Positions 51,130-59,119 of a DNA stretch of 64,000 bases are shown piece by piece. The notes under the pieces were generated by a model. That model had not been told where the DNA came from. It saw nothing but the letters and a program-made list of their open reading frames with translations, and ran no database searches. The position numbers and the translations under genes were made by a program. Source of the DNA: Salinarimonas sp. (lineage in GTDB: Bacteria; Pseudomonadota; Alphaproteobacteria; Rhizobiales; Beijerinckiaceae). The stretch spans positions 5,185,501 to 5,249,500 of the forward strand of contig NZ_CP157794.1 of the NCBI RefSeq assembly GCF_040111675.1. Reading direction: 5' to 3'. Position 1 is the stretch's first letter; every line of letters begins with the position of its first letter.

Positions 51130-52398
51130 TCAGCTCCCCGTCGCCGCGACCGGCTCGGGCGCGGCCTCGCCCGGCGCGCCTTCGGCGGCGGGAGGCGTCG
51201 CGCCCGTCTCGGTGGGCAGGTTGTCGAGGGCCTGGAGGAGGGTGGTGCGGGAGATCACGCCGTGGAAGCGCCCGTCGTCGCCGACGACGGGGACCGGGTT
51301 CGGCGCGCCGGCGACCACGCCCATCAGCTCGTGCAGCGGCGTCTCGGGCCGCACGGTGGCGGCGTCGGCGAGAAGCGCCTTGTCGAGGGTCGCGTTCTCG
51401 GCGCGGGCCTGCTCGAGGCTCGCCACGGAGACCACCCCGGAGAAGCGCCGGCCGCGGCCGATGACGTAGCCGTACTCGCGGTCGAAATCGGTGAGGAGCT
51501 TGAGCGCCGCGCGGGCGCCGTGCTCGGGCCGGTCGATGATCGTCACCTGCGTGCGCTTGGCGATGTCGGCGGCGGTGAGCACCTTGGAGATGTCGACGCC
51601 GCGGAAGAAGGAGCGGACGTACTCGTTCGCCGGGTTCTTCAGGATCTCGTCGGGCGTGCCGACCTGGACGACGACGCCGCCTTCCATGATGGCGATGCGG
51701 TCGCCGATGCGCATGGCTTCGTCGAGATCGTGGCTGATAAAGATGATGGTGCGCTTGTTCTCCTCCTGGAGGCGGATCAGCTCGTCCTGCATCTCGGTCC
51801 GGATCAGCGGGTCGAGGGCGGAGAAGGCCTCGTCCATCAGGAGGATCGGCGGGTCGGCGGCGAGCGCGCGGGCGAGGCCGACGCGCTGCTGCATGCCGCC
51901 CGAGAGCTCGTCGGGATAGCTCTCGGCGTTGGCGGCGAGCCCCACCTGCTCCAGCGCCACGCGGGCGCGCTCGTGGCGCGCCTCCTTGTCCATGCCGGCG
52001 AGATCGAGGCCGAAGGCGACGTTGTCGACGACCTTGAGGTGCGGCAGCAGCGCGAAGGACTGGAACACCATGGAGATGGTGGAGCGGCGCAGCTCGCGCA
52101 GGCCGGCGGCGTCCAGCTTGGTGATGTCTCGCCCGTCGACCGTGATCGATCCTGCGGTGGGCTCGATCAGCCGGTTGAACATCCGCACCATCGTGGACTT
52201 GCCGGAGCCGGAGAGGCCCATGATCACGAAGATCTCGCCCTCACGGATGCCGAACGACGCGTCGCGCACGCCGACCGTATTGCCCGTGCGCGCGAAGATC
52301 TCGTTCTTGTCGAGACCTTGGCGGATCAACGCCAGGCCCTCCTGCGGATCCGGCCCGAAAATCTTGTAGAGGTTCTCGACGACGATCTTCTCGGTCAT
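51130..52398 (-). CDS. proV: Glycine betaine/proline ABC transporter ATP-binding protein
   Basis: 422 residues. Walker A is GLSGSGKST, the signature is ELSGGMQQRVGLARALA, Walker B is ILLMDEAFSALDP, and the switch histidine is in FISHDLDEA. The N-terminal GLDKNEIFARTGNTVGVRDASF is the ProV-type entry. A pair of CBS-like segments in the C-terminal 140 residues may sense ionic strength, as known for OpuA. The ATG at 52398 is chosen by the family start. First gene of proVWX. Confidence 0.95.
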   Translation of the reverse strand: MTEKIVVENLYKIFGPDPQEGLALIRQGLDKNEIFARTGNTVGVRDASFGIREGEIFVIMGLSGSGKSTMVRMFNRLIEPTAGSITVDGRDITKLDAAGLRELRRSTISMVFQSFALLPHLKVVDNVAFGLDLAGMDKEARHERARVALEQVGLAANAESYPDELSGGMQQRVGLARALAADPPILLMDEAFSALDPLIRTEMQDELIRLQEENKRTIIFISHDLDEAMRIGDRIAIMEGGVVVQVGTPDEILKNPANEYVRSFFRGVDISKVLTAADIAKRTQVTIIDRPEHGARAALKLLTDFDREYGYVIGRGRRFSGVVSVASLEQARAENATLDKALLADAATVRPETPLHELMGVVAGAPNPVPVVGDDGRFHGVISRTTLLQALDNLPTETGATPPAAEGAPGEAAPEPVAATGS

Positions 52399-52751
52399 GC
52401 CGCTCCCGATACGCCCTCGGGCGTTGCGTCGATCCCGGATCGACTGAGCTTCGTAAAGGGTTTCGCGATGACGGTGCGCATGAGCACACAGCAACACAAG
52501 CGCCTGGATCTGCCGATAGACGCTGCGATCGAACCCGCGTTTCGGCGTCAACCTAGGACAAATGGTCCCGAATGGCAACCGTCACGCTTCGCATTATGAA
52601 GCTAGACTATGCGCGCCGTGAGATATACGTCGGCGAGGCCGTCGCGGCCGCGCTGCGTTGAACCGTCGCGCGCGTTTGCGCTTGCGCGCGCACGCGGCCG
52701 CGCGCATGAGCATGCGTGGCCCCGCTCGGGCGGGGAATCGGACCTCTCTCC
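52399..52751. other. Intergenic region with divergent promoters
   Basis: 353 bp, no convincing gene. It holds the proVWX promoter (listed) and a leader of about 145 nt for proV. The plus-strand promoter for the amine oxidase was not identified; the AT-richer patch at 52590-52630 is the likeliest place. Confidence 0.6.
52550..52578 (-). promoter_or_regulatory. proVWX promoter
   Basis: On the minus strand TTGCCA (52578-52573), 17-bp spacer, TAGGTT (52555-52550). The same -10 hexamer is seen before sppA and before the gene at 32651. Confidence 0.55.
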
Positions 52752-54083
52752 ATGCCTTCTCGAAAATTCGGCGCGCAGGCGGCGGCGGCAGAGCCCGCCC
52801 CGGTCCGTCCTGCGCGCCTCGCCCCGCCGCCCCGCGCGGCGGACGTGGCGGTGATCGGCGCCGGCGCCGCCGGCATCGCCGCGGCCCGGCGCCTGATGGC
52901 GCAGGGCCTCTCGGTCGTCGTGATCGAAGCCCGCGAGCGTGTCGGCGGCCGGGCGCTGACCGCGTCGCTCGGCGGCCAGGCCGTCGACATCGGCGCGCAT
53001 TGGCTGCATGCCGCCAACGCCAACGGCCTCGTGACGGAGGCGAAGCGGCTGGGCCGCGCCCTGTTCGACGCGCCGCAGGAACCGCGCCTCATCCTCGGCG
53101 ACCGCGAGGCCGACGGGCGCGAGACGGCGGCCTTCCACGCCGCCTGGAGCGACCTCTTCGCCGCGATCTGCGCCCTCGGCGAGGACGCGGACCTCGTCCC
53201 CTGCGCCGCCGCGCTCGATCGGCTCGGGCCGGAGGCCGCACGGTTTCGCGACGCGGTGGCCTTCGCGCACGGTCCCTTCGCCTGCGGCGTCGGGTTGGAG
53301 ACGATCGGCGCCGCCGATTTCGCCGCCGCGCAGGACGACCTCGACCTCTTCGTCGAAGGCGGCTACGGCGCGCTCGTCGCGACCCTGGCCGACGGCCTGC
53401 CCGTCGCGCTCGCAACCCCCGCGACGCGGGTCGACTGGTCCGGCCCGGGCGTCCGCGTCGAGACGCCGCGGGGCGTGCTCGCGGCCCGGGCGCTGGTCGT
53501 CACCGTGCCCGCGCCCCTGCTCGCCCGCGGCGACATCGTCTTCGATCCGCCGCTGCCGGCCACGACCCGCGACGCGCTCGGCGCGCTGCGCGCGGCCTCC
53601 TACGAGCACGTCGTCCTCGCCTGGCCCGGCGGGCCGCTGCGCGAGGCGGCGAACACGACGGTGGCCTTCGACGGCGATGCGGCCGACAATCTCGGGCTCC
53701 TCGCCAACTTCGACGGCGGCGCGATGCACTACGCCGATCTCGGCGGCGCCCTCGTCGGCCGGCTCGGATCGCCGGAGGCCCGGGCCGCCTTCGTGCGCGA
53801 GGCGCTGACCGATCGCTTCGGCGGAGCGGCCACGGCCGGCCTGTCCGTGCTGCACGCGAGCCGCTGGGGCGAGGATCCCTGGTCCGGCTGCGCCTGGACC
53901 GTCGCGCCGCCGGGCGCCCACGGCGCCCGCGCCGTGCTGCGCGTGCCGATCGGCGCGCGCGTCTTCCTCGCCGGCGAGGCGACCTCCTCGACCCTGTGGG
54001 GCACGATCGGCGGCGCCTGGGCCGAGGGCGAGCGCGCCGCGGGGGCGGTGCGGGAGGCGTTGGGGGTCGCGGTGGGGGCGTGA
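52752..54083 (+). CDS. FAD-dependent amine oxidase family protein
   Basis: 443 residues. The dinucleotide-binding fold is clear: VAVIGAGAAGIAAARRL (33-49), the acidic end VIEARERVGGRALT, and the C-terminal FAD segment VFLAGEATSSTLWGTIGGAWAEGERAA. This is the flavin monoamine oxidase family, which oxidises amines, polyamines or amino acids; the substrate is unknown. No signal peptide was found. The start at 52752 has no strong ribosome site; GTG at 52716 is an alternative that adds 12 residues. It is divergent from proV and convergent with the dehydrogenase gene. Confidence 0.9.
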   Translation: MPSRKFGAQAAAAEPAPVRPARLAPPPRAADVAVIGAGAAGIAAARRLMAQGLSVVVIEARERVGGRALTASLGGQAVDIGAHWLHAANANGLVTEAKRLGRALFDAPQEPRLILGDREADGRETAAFHAAWSDLFAAICALGEDADLVPCAAALDRLGPEAARFRDAVAFAHGPFACGVGLETIGAADFAAAQDDLDLFVEGGYGALVATLADGLPVALATPATRVDWSGPGVRVETPRGVLAARALVVTVPAPLLARGDIVFDPPLPATTRDALGALRAASYEHVVLAWPGGPLREAANTTVAFDGDAADNLGLLANFDGGAMHYADLGGALVGRLGSPEARAAFVREALTDRFGGAATAGLSVLHASRWGEDPWSGCAWTVAPPGAHGARAVLRVPIGARVFLAGEATSSTLWGTIGGAWAEGERAAGAVREALGVAVGA

Positions 54084-54098
54084 GGCCCCCGGGCTATC

Positions 54099-55097
54099 TC
54101 ACAGCATCGACGGCAGCACCCGGTCCGGCGGGCGGTGGCCGTCCATGAAGGTGCGGATGTTGACGATCACCTTCTCGCCCATGTCGACGCGGCCCTCGTA
54201 GGTGGCCGAGCCCATGTGCGGCATGAGCACAACCTTGCCCTGCCGGGCGAGCTTGATCAGGCGCGGGTTCACCGCCGGCTCGTGCTCGAACACGTCGAGG
54301 CCGGCGCCGGCGATGGAGCCCTGCTCGATGAGCCGCGCCATGGCGTTCTCGTCGATGATCTCGCCGCGGGCGGTGTTGACGATGATCGCCTCGGGCCGCA
54401 TCAGCCGCAGGTGCCGGGCCGAGAGCAGGTGGTAGGTCGCCGGCGTGTGCGGGCAGTTGACCGAGACGATGTCCATCCGCGCCAGCATCTGGTCGAGCGA
54501 ATCCCAATAGGTGGCCTCGAGCTCCTCTTCCAGGGCGGCGGGGACGCGGCGGCGGTTGTGGTAGTGGATCGACAGGCCGAAGGCCTTGGCGCGGCGGGCG
54601 AGCGCGGTGCCGATGCGGCCCATGCCGATGATGCCCAGCCTCTTGCCGGTGATGCGATGGCCCAGCATCCAGGTCGGCGACCAGCCCTCGAAGCGCTCCT
54701 CCGGGATGATCCGCGCGCCCTCCGCGACGCGCCGCGCGACCGCGAGGATCAGCGCCATCGTCATGTCCGCCGTGTCCTCGGTGAGGACGCCCGGCGTGTT
54801 GGTGACGGTGATGCCGCGCGAGAGCGCCGCGCCGACGTCGATGTTGTCGACGCCGTTGCCGAAATTGGCGATCAGCTTCAGGTTGGGCCCCGACTGGGCG
54901 AGGATCGCGGCGTCGATCTCGTCGGTGATGGTCGGCACCAGCACGTCGGCCTCCTTCACCGCCGCGACGAGGTCCGCCTGGCTCATCGGCGCGTCCTCGA
55001 GGTTCAGCCGCGTGTCGAACAATTCGCGCATGCGCGTCTCGACGACGCCTGGCAGCTTGCGGGTCACGACGACGAGGGGCTTCTTGCGCGTGGGCAT
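54099..55097 (-). CDS. 2-hydroxyacid dehydrogenase, glyoxylate/hydroxypyruvate reductase type
   Basis: 332 residues. NAD(P)-binding loop GIIGMGRIGTALARRAK, catalytic Arg in IANFGNGVDNI and NTARGEIIDE, Glu in DVFEHEP and His in MPHMGSAT. It reduces glyoxylate or a related 2-oxoacid. The ATG at 55097 (MPTRKKPLVVVTRKLP) follows GAGG; TTG at 55109 is the alternative. It is divergent from the SH3 protein gene, a pair often seen in this order. Confidence 0.93.
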   Translation of the reverse strand: MPTRKKPLVVVTRKLPGVVETRMRELFDTRLNLEDAPMSQADLVAAVKEADVLVPTITDEIDAAILAQSGPNLKLIANFGNGVDNIDVGAALSRGITVTNTPGVLTEDTADMTMALILAVARRVAEGARIIPEERFEGWSPTWMLGHRITGKRLGIIGMGRIGTALARRAKAFGLSIHYHNRRRVPAALEEELEATYWDSLDQMLARMDIVSVNCPHTPATYHLLSARHLRLMRPEAIIVNTARGEIIDENAMARLIEQGSIAGAGLDVFEHEPAVNPRLIKLARQGKVVLMPHMGSATYEGRVDMGEKVIVNIRTFMDGHRPPDRVLPSML

Positions 55098-55249
55098 CGC
55101 TGTCCTCAACCGGGGTTCGCGCGGCGCCGTTCACCGGGCCTTAACCCAGATCCGGCTCCGTAGGATGGCCGCAGGGCGCCCCTGCGGAGAACCCTACGGT
55201 GCCTGTCTAGCAGAGGCATCGGCAAACACAATCCGACGGGAGTTGGACC

Positions 55250-55798
55250 TTGTCCACGCGGATCGCCGTCTCTCTCGCGGCTCTCGCCATCGCCGCCTGC
55301 GTTCTCGGCCCGGCGTCCACCGCCGCCCTCGCCCAGACCACGATCGGTCCCGAGACCAACCTGCCGCTGCCGCGCTTCGTCTCGCTGAAGACGGACAAGG
55401 TGAACATGCGCGCCGGCCCCTCGAAGGACCACGCCACCCGCTGGGTCTACGAGAAGGCCGGCTTGCCGGTGGAGATCATCGCCGAGTTCGACAATTGGCG
55501 GCGCATCCGCGATTCGGACGGCGAGGACGGCTGGGTCTGGCACTCGCTCCTGTCGGGCCGGCGCACCGCCCTCGTCTCGCCGTGGGAGCGCGGCGGCGCG
55601 CCGCTCGACCTGCGTGCGCGCGATGCGGGCGAGGCGCCCGTGGTGGCGCGGCTCGAGCCGGGCGTCGTCGTGGGGGTCGAGAGCTGCTCGGGCGACTGGT
55701 GCCGCGTCGTCGCCGACGGCCCGGGCCGCTCCGAGATCCCGGGCTTCCTGCCGCAGGACCGGCTCTGGGGCGTCTATCCGGGGGAGCGGCTGGAATAG
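55250..55798 (+). CDS. SH3-domain (DUF1058) exported protein
   Basis: 182 residues with a signal peptide (VSLAALAIAACVLGPASTAALAQ, cleavage near 29). The bacterial SH3 domain runs from LKTDKVNMRAGPS through WVYEKAGLPVEII to DGEDGWVWHSLLSG, and a second, weaker copy follows (DLRARDAGEAPVVARLEPGVVVG). Such domains bind peptidoglycan or peptides in the periplasm. The start is TTG at 55250, supported by GGGAG seven bases upstream; no ATG or GTG gives the signal peptide. Confidence 0.87.
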   Translation: MSTRIAVSLAALAIAACVLGPASTAALAQTTIGPETNLPLPRFVSLKTDKVNMRAGPSKDHATRWVYEKAGLPVEIIAEFDNWRRIRDSDGEDGWVWHSLLSGRRTALVSPWERGGAPLDLRARDAGEAPVVARLEPGVVVGVESCSGDWCRVVADGPGRSEIPGFLPQDRLWGVYPGERLE

Positions 55799-55823
55799 CG
55801 GTCCGCGCCCGGCCGCACCCACG

Positions 55824-55853
55824 AAAAAGGGCCGCTCGCGCGGCCCTTCTCGT
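55824..55853. terminator. Bidirectional terminator between SH3 gene and DUF4167 gene
   Basis: 9-bp stem (55827-55835 with 55840-55848) and 4-nt loop, with AAAAA before and a weak T-rich run after. The A-run gives a good U-tract for the minus-strand gene ending at 55875. Confidence 0.75.
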
Positions 55854-55874
55854 TTCAGCTGGCGAAAAGACGTC

Positions 55875-56840
55875 TCACTCGGCCGCCTCGGCGTCGCCGG
55901 AGCCGGGCTCCGGCGCCTTGCGGCGGGTGCGGCGGCGGGGCTTCGCGGCCTCCTCGCCCTCGGCCGTCTCGGCCTCCGCGGCGCGAGGCTTGCGGGTGCG
56001 GGTCGCCTTCGGCGCGGGCGCCTCGTCCTCGGCGGCGGGCTGCGCCACCGGGGTCGGACGCGTCACGAAGGCCGGCAGGCTCGCCGCGGCGCTCTCGTCC
56101 TCGGCCTCCGGGCGGCGGCGCTCGCGGCGCGGACGCTCGCGACGGCCCTCCTCGCGGACGTCCTGACGGGGCTCCTGACGCGGCTCGCGGCCCTCGACGG
56201 GCGGCGGCTCGGCCGCGCGCGGCTGCGGAGCCTCGCCGCGATCGGCGAAGCGGTCGCCTCCCCGGCCGTCCTGCTCGCCGCCTCGGGCATATTGCTCGCG
56301 CGGGCCGCCGTCGCGCCGGTCGCGCTGGAAGCGCTCGCGACGATCGTCGCGACGCTCCGGACGATCCTGCCGCTCCTGACGGTCCTGGCGATCGTGACGC
56401 TCCTGGCGGTCCGGACGCCCGCCGCGATCGTCGCGACGCGGCTGCTGACCGTCGCCGCGGCCGAAGCTGGGCTGCGGCGCGAGCGAGGGATCGAGATCCT
56501 CGAGCCGGTCGGAGCCGGAGCGATAGTCGCCCTCGTCCTCGCCCTCGTCCGATTCGTCATCGTAGCCGCGCTGCGGGAAGCCGTACTGCTGGCGCAGCTG
56601 CTCCTGGGCGGCCGCGATGATGCGGTAGTAGTGCTCGGCGTGCTGGAAATAGTTCTCGGCCATCACCGGGTCGCCGCTCGCCAGCGCGTCGCGCGCCAGC
56701 TGGCTGTACTTGTCGGCGACGTGCTGGGCGGTGCCGCGCACCTTCACGTCGGGGCCGTTCGACTCGTAGCTCCGCGTGAGCGGATTGGGGCCCTTGTTGC
56801 GGCTGCGGCCCCGCATACGCCTGTTCTGGTTCGGTCTCAT
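55875..56840 (-). CDS. DUF4167 domain protein with basic, low-complexity tail
   Basis: 321 residues. The DUF4167 domain is the first 85 residues: MRPNQNRRMRGRSRNKGPNPL, then SNGPDVKVRGTAQHVADKY and NYFQHAEHYYRII. The remaining 235 residues are disordered: an acidic patch, an Arg/Asp/Gln-rich repeat (143-175), and a Glu/Pro/Arg-rich end. The RGRxRNKGP start and the RG- and RD-rich tail look like RNA-binding proteins, though this is inference. The ATG at 56840 is chosen by the family start. The gene follows prmC on the same strand, as usual, but has its own promoter and a long leader. Confidence 0.88.
   Translation of the reverse strand: MRPNQNRRMRGRSRNKGPNPLTRSYESNGPDVKVRGTAQHVADKYSQLARDALASGDPVMAENYFQHAEHYYRIIAAAQEQLRQQYGFPQRGYDDESDEGEDEGDYRSGSDRLEDLDPSLAPQPSFGRGDGQQPRRDDRGGRPDRQERHDRQDRQERQDRPERRDDRRERFQRDRRDGGPREQYARGGEQDGRGGDRFADRGEAPQPRAAEPPPVEGREPRQEPRQDVREEGRRERPRRERRRPEAEDESAAASLPAFVTRPTPVAQPAAEDEAPAPKATRTRKPRAAEAETAEGEEAAKPRRRTRRKAPEPGSGDAEAAE
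56316..56414 (-). repeat. Degenerate tandem repeat inside the DUF4167 gene
   Basis: Codons 143-175 encode repeats of the pattern DRQER/DRQDR. The DNA repeats roughly every 9-18 bases with CTCCTGACG/GTCCTGGCG-like units, so length change by slippage is likely. Confidence 0.7.
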
Positions 56841-57169
56841 GGATGATTTACGACCCTTACTGGCCTCTCGTGCAAACGACGTCGCGCGTAAACCGCGCGG
56901 ACGGGAAAGATCGCCGTCGGCGCGCGCCTCCGTCATCATCCGGGCCGACTCGGCGCCGTGGCGCCGCGCGTCGTCCTCGATGTCGGGTTTCGAGCCCGCC
57001 GGACCGTGTGACGCCCCGTCCTGGCGGTCGATCGTATCGCCCCTTCGCCGCGATCCGCACGATTCGGCGTGTTCAGCGCTCTGGGGTCTGTTCGATTGCG
57101 GCCGCACCCTAGACGCTTCGGGGCGCGCCGCCAAGCGTTATTTGAGGGCGCCGCACACAAAAACAAGGG
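56841..57169. other. Intergenic region, leader of the DUF4167 gene
   Basis: 329 bp between prmC and DUF4167. It holds one promoter (listed) and a leader of about 260 nt. No gene was supported; open frames here are shadows. Confidence 0.6.
57106..57134 (-). promoter_or_regulatory. DUF4167 gene promoter
   Basis: On the minus strand TTGGCG (57134-57129), 17-bp spacer, TAGGGT (57111-57106). Start near 57099. Confidence 0.45.
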
Positions 57170-58039
57170 TCATGCCGCGCTCTCGGCCGTGAAGGTCACG
57201 ACCCGCGCAACTCCTGCGAGATCGTGCGCGATCCGCGCCGGGACGAGCCCCTGTCGCTCGCCGATCCGCGCCACGGCGTCGGCCTGCTCGGCCCCGACCT
57301 CCAAGGCGAGAACGCCGTCCGCGGCCAGAAGGTCCCCGCCACGCGCGAGGATGGCGCGATAGGCGTCGAGCCCGTCGGCGCCGCCGTCGAGCGCGCGGGC
57401 CGGATCGTGAGCGCGCACCTCCTCGGCGAGGCCCGCGATGTCGCCGCGCGGGATGTAGGGCGGATTCGAGACCACGAGGTCGAAGCGCGCGCCGGGCGAG
57501 AGCGCCGCCGCCCAGTCGCCGGCGAGGAAGGCCGCGCGGGCGCCGACGCCGTTGGCACGGGCGTTGTCCCGCGCCGTGCGGCAGGCGCCCTCCGCGCGAT
57601 CGATGCCCACGCCCCGGGCGTTCGGCCGCTCGTGGAGAAGCGCGATCAGCACGCAGCCCGTCCCCGTGCCCAGATCGAGGATCGCCGGGTCGGGCCGCGG
57701 CGCCAGGGCGAGCGCCGTCTCGACCAGCGTCTCGGTGTCGGGACGCGGCACCAGGGTCTCGGCGGAGAGCCGGAAGGGCAGCCCCCAGAACTCGGCCTGG
57801 CCGAGGATGCGCCAGACCGGCTCGCGCGCGAGCCGGCGCGCGGCGAAGCCCGAGAGCCGCGTCGCCGCCTGCGCGCTCAGAGGCGCCTCGGGCCGCGCGA
57901 GGAGGTCGTGCTGGGAAAGGCCGGCGGCCTCGGTCAGGAGAATGCGCGCGTCGAGCGCGGGCTCGTCGAGGCCGGCCTCGGCGAAGGCCCGTCGCAGGGC
58001 GGCGAGCGCCTCGCCGCGAGCGGTCCCGGCGGCGATCAT
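57170..58039 (-). CDS. prmC: Peptide chain release factor N5-glutamine methyltransferase
   Basis: 289 residues. PrmC methylates the GGQ glutamine of RF1 and RF2. PRPDTE at 98-103, SAM loop DLGTGTG at 122-128 and the catalytic NPPY at 192-195 are present. It overlaps prfA, its substrate gene, by 4 bp. Confidence 0.97.
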   Translation of the reverse strand: MIAAGTARGEALAALRRAFAEAGLDEPALDARILLTEAAGLSQHDLLARPEAPLSAQAATRLSGFAARRLAREPVWRILGQAEFWGLPFRLSAETLVPRPDTETLVETALALAPRPDPAILDLGTGTGCVLIALLHERPNARGVGIDRAEGACRTARDNARANGVGARAAFLAGDWAAALSPGARFDLVVSNPPYIPRGDIAGLAEEVRAHDPARALDGGADGLDAYRAILARGGDLLAADGVLALEVGAEQADAVARIGERQGLVPARIAHDLAGVARVVTFTAESAA

Positions 58040-59118
58040 TCCTGGTCGGCGGCGAGCAGCGCCGCCTGATGCTCGGCGATCAGCGCGTCGACGAGCTCGT
58101 CCAGCGCCTCTCCGGACAAAACCGCGTCGAGCTTGTAGAGGGTCAGGTTGATGCGGTGGTCGGTCACCCGCCCCTGCGGGAAATTGTACGTGCGGATGCG
58201 CTCCGAGCGATCGCCGGAGCCGACCTGCGCCTTGCGGTCGGCGGCGCGGGCGGCGTCGGAGCGGGTGCGCTCGAGATCGTAGAGCTTGGCCCGCAGGAGC
58301 TGCATGGCGCGCGCCTTGTTCTTGTGCTGCGAGCGCTCCTCCTGCACCACCACCGCGATGCCGGTGGGCTCGTGGGTGATGCGCACCGCCGATTCGGTCT
58401 TGTTGACGTGCTGGCCGCCGGCGCCGCCGGAGCGCATCGTGTCGATGCGCAGCGCGCTCTCGTCGAGGTCGAGATCGACGTCCTCCGCCTCGGGCAGCAC
58501 GGCGACGGTGGCCGCGGAGGTGTGGATGCGCCCGCCGCCTTCCGTCTCCGGCACGCGCTGGACGCGATGCACGCCGCTCTCGAACTTGAGCCTGGCGAAC
58601 ACGCCGCGCCCGGCGATCTCGGCGACGATCTCCTTGAAGCCGCCGACCGCGCCCTCGCTCTGCGACATCACGCTCACGCGCCAGCCGTGGATCTCGGCGT
58701 AGCGGGCATACATCCGGAACAGGTCGCCGGCGAAGAGCGCGGCCTCGTCGCCGCCGGTTCCGGCGCGGACCTCGAGGATGGCGCTCTTCTCGTCGGCGGC
58801 GTCCTTGGGCAGGAGCATGAGCTGCAGCGCCTTCGCCGCCGCCTCGAGGCGCGCCTGCGCCTCCTCGCGCTCCTCCTCGGCCAGTGCGCGCATCTCCGGG
58901 TCGGTGCCGGGATCGCGCATCAGCGCCTCGATCCCGGCGAGGTTGTCGCGCGCCGCGCGCCAGGCCGCGATCGCCGCCACCACCGGGTCGAGCTCGGAGA
59001 GCTCGCGCGAGAGCGCGACGACCCGGTCCGCGTCCGGGCCGGACGCGAGCGTGTCGGTGATGATGGCGTGGCGCGCGACGATTGCGTCGAGGCGCTCGGT
59101 CGGAGGCGACGGTGTCAT
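58036..59118 (-). CDS. prfA: Peptide chain release factor 1
   Basis: 360 residues. RF1 ends translation at UAA and UAG. The catalytic GGQ is at 234-236 in SGGAGGQHVNK, and the stop-codon reading tripeptide is PET at 190-192 in RVPETEGGGR. It follows ptsP by 1 bp and overlaps prmC, so lysC-ptsP-prfA-prmC is one transcription group with tight coupling in its last three genes. Confidence 0.98.
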   Translation of the reverse strand: MTPSPPTERLDAIVARHAIITDTLASGPDADRVVALSRELSELDPVVAAIAAWRAARDNLAGIEALMRDPGTDPEMRALAEEEREEAQARLEAAAKALQLMLLPKDAADEKSAILEVRAGTGGDEAALFAGDLFRMYARYAEIHGWRVSVMSQSEGAVGGFKEIVAEIAGRGVFARLKFESGVHRVQRVPETEGGGRIHTSAATVAVLPEAEDVDLDLDESALRIDTMRSGGAGGQHVNKTESAVRITHEPTGIAVVVQEERSQHKNKARAMQLLRAKLYDLERTRSDAARAADRKAQVGSGDRSERIRTYNFPQGRVTDHRINLTLYKLDAVLSGEALDELVDALIAEHQAALLAADQE

Positions 59119-59119
59119 G

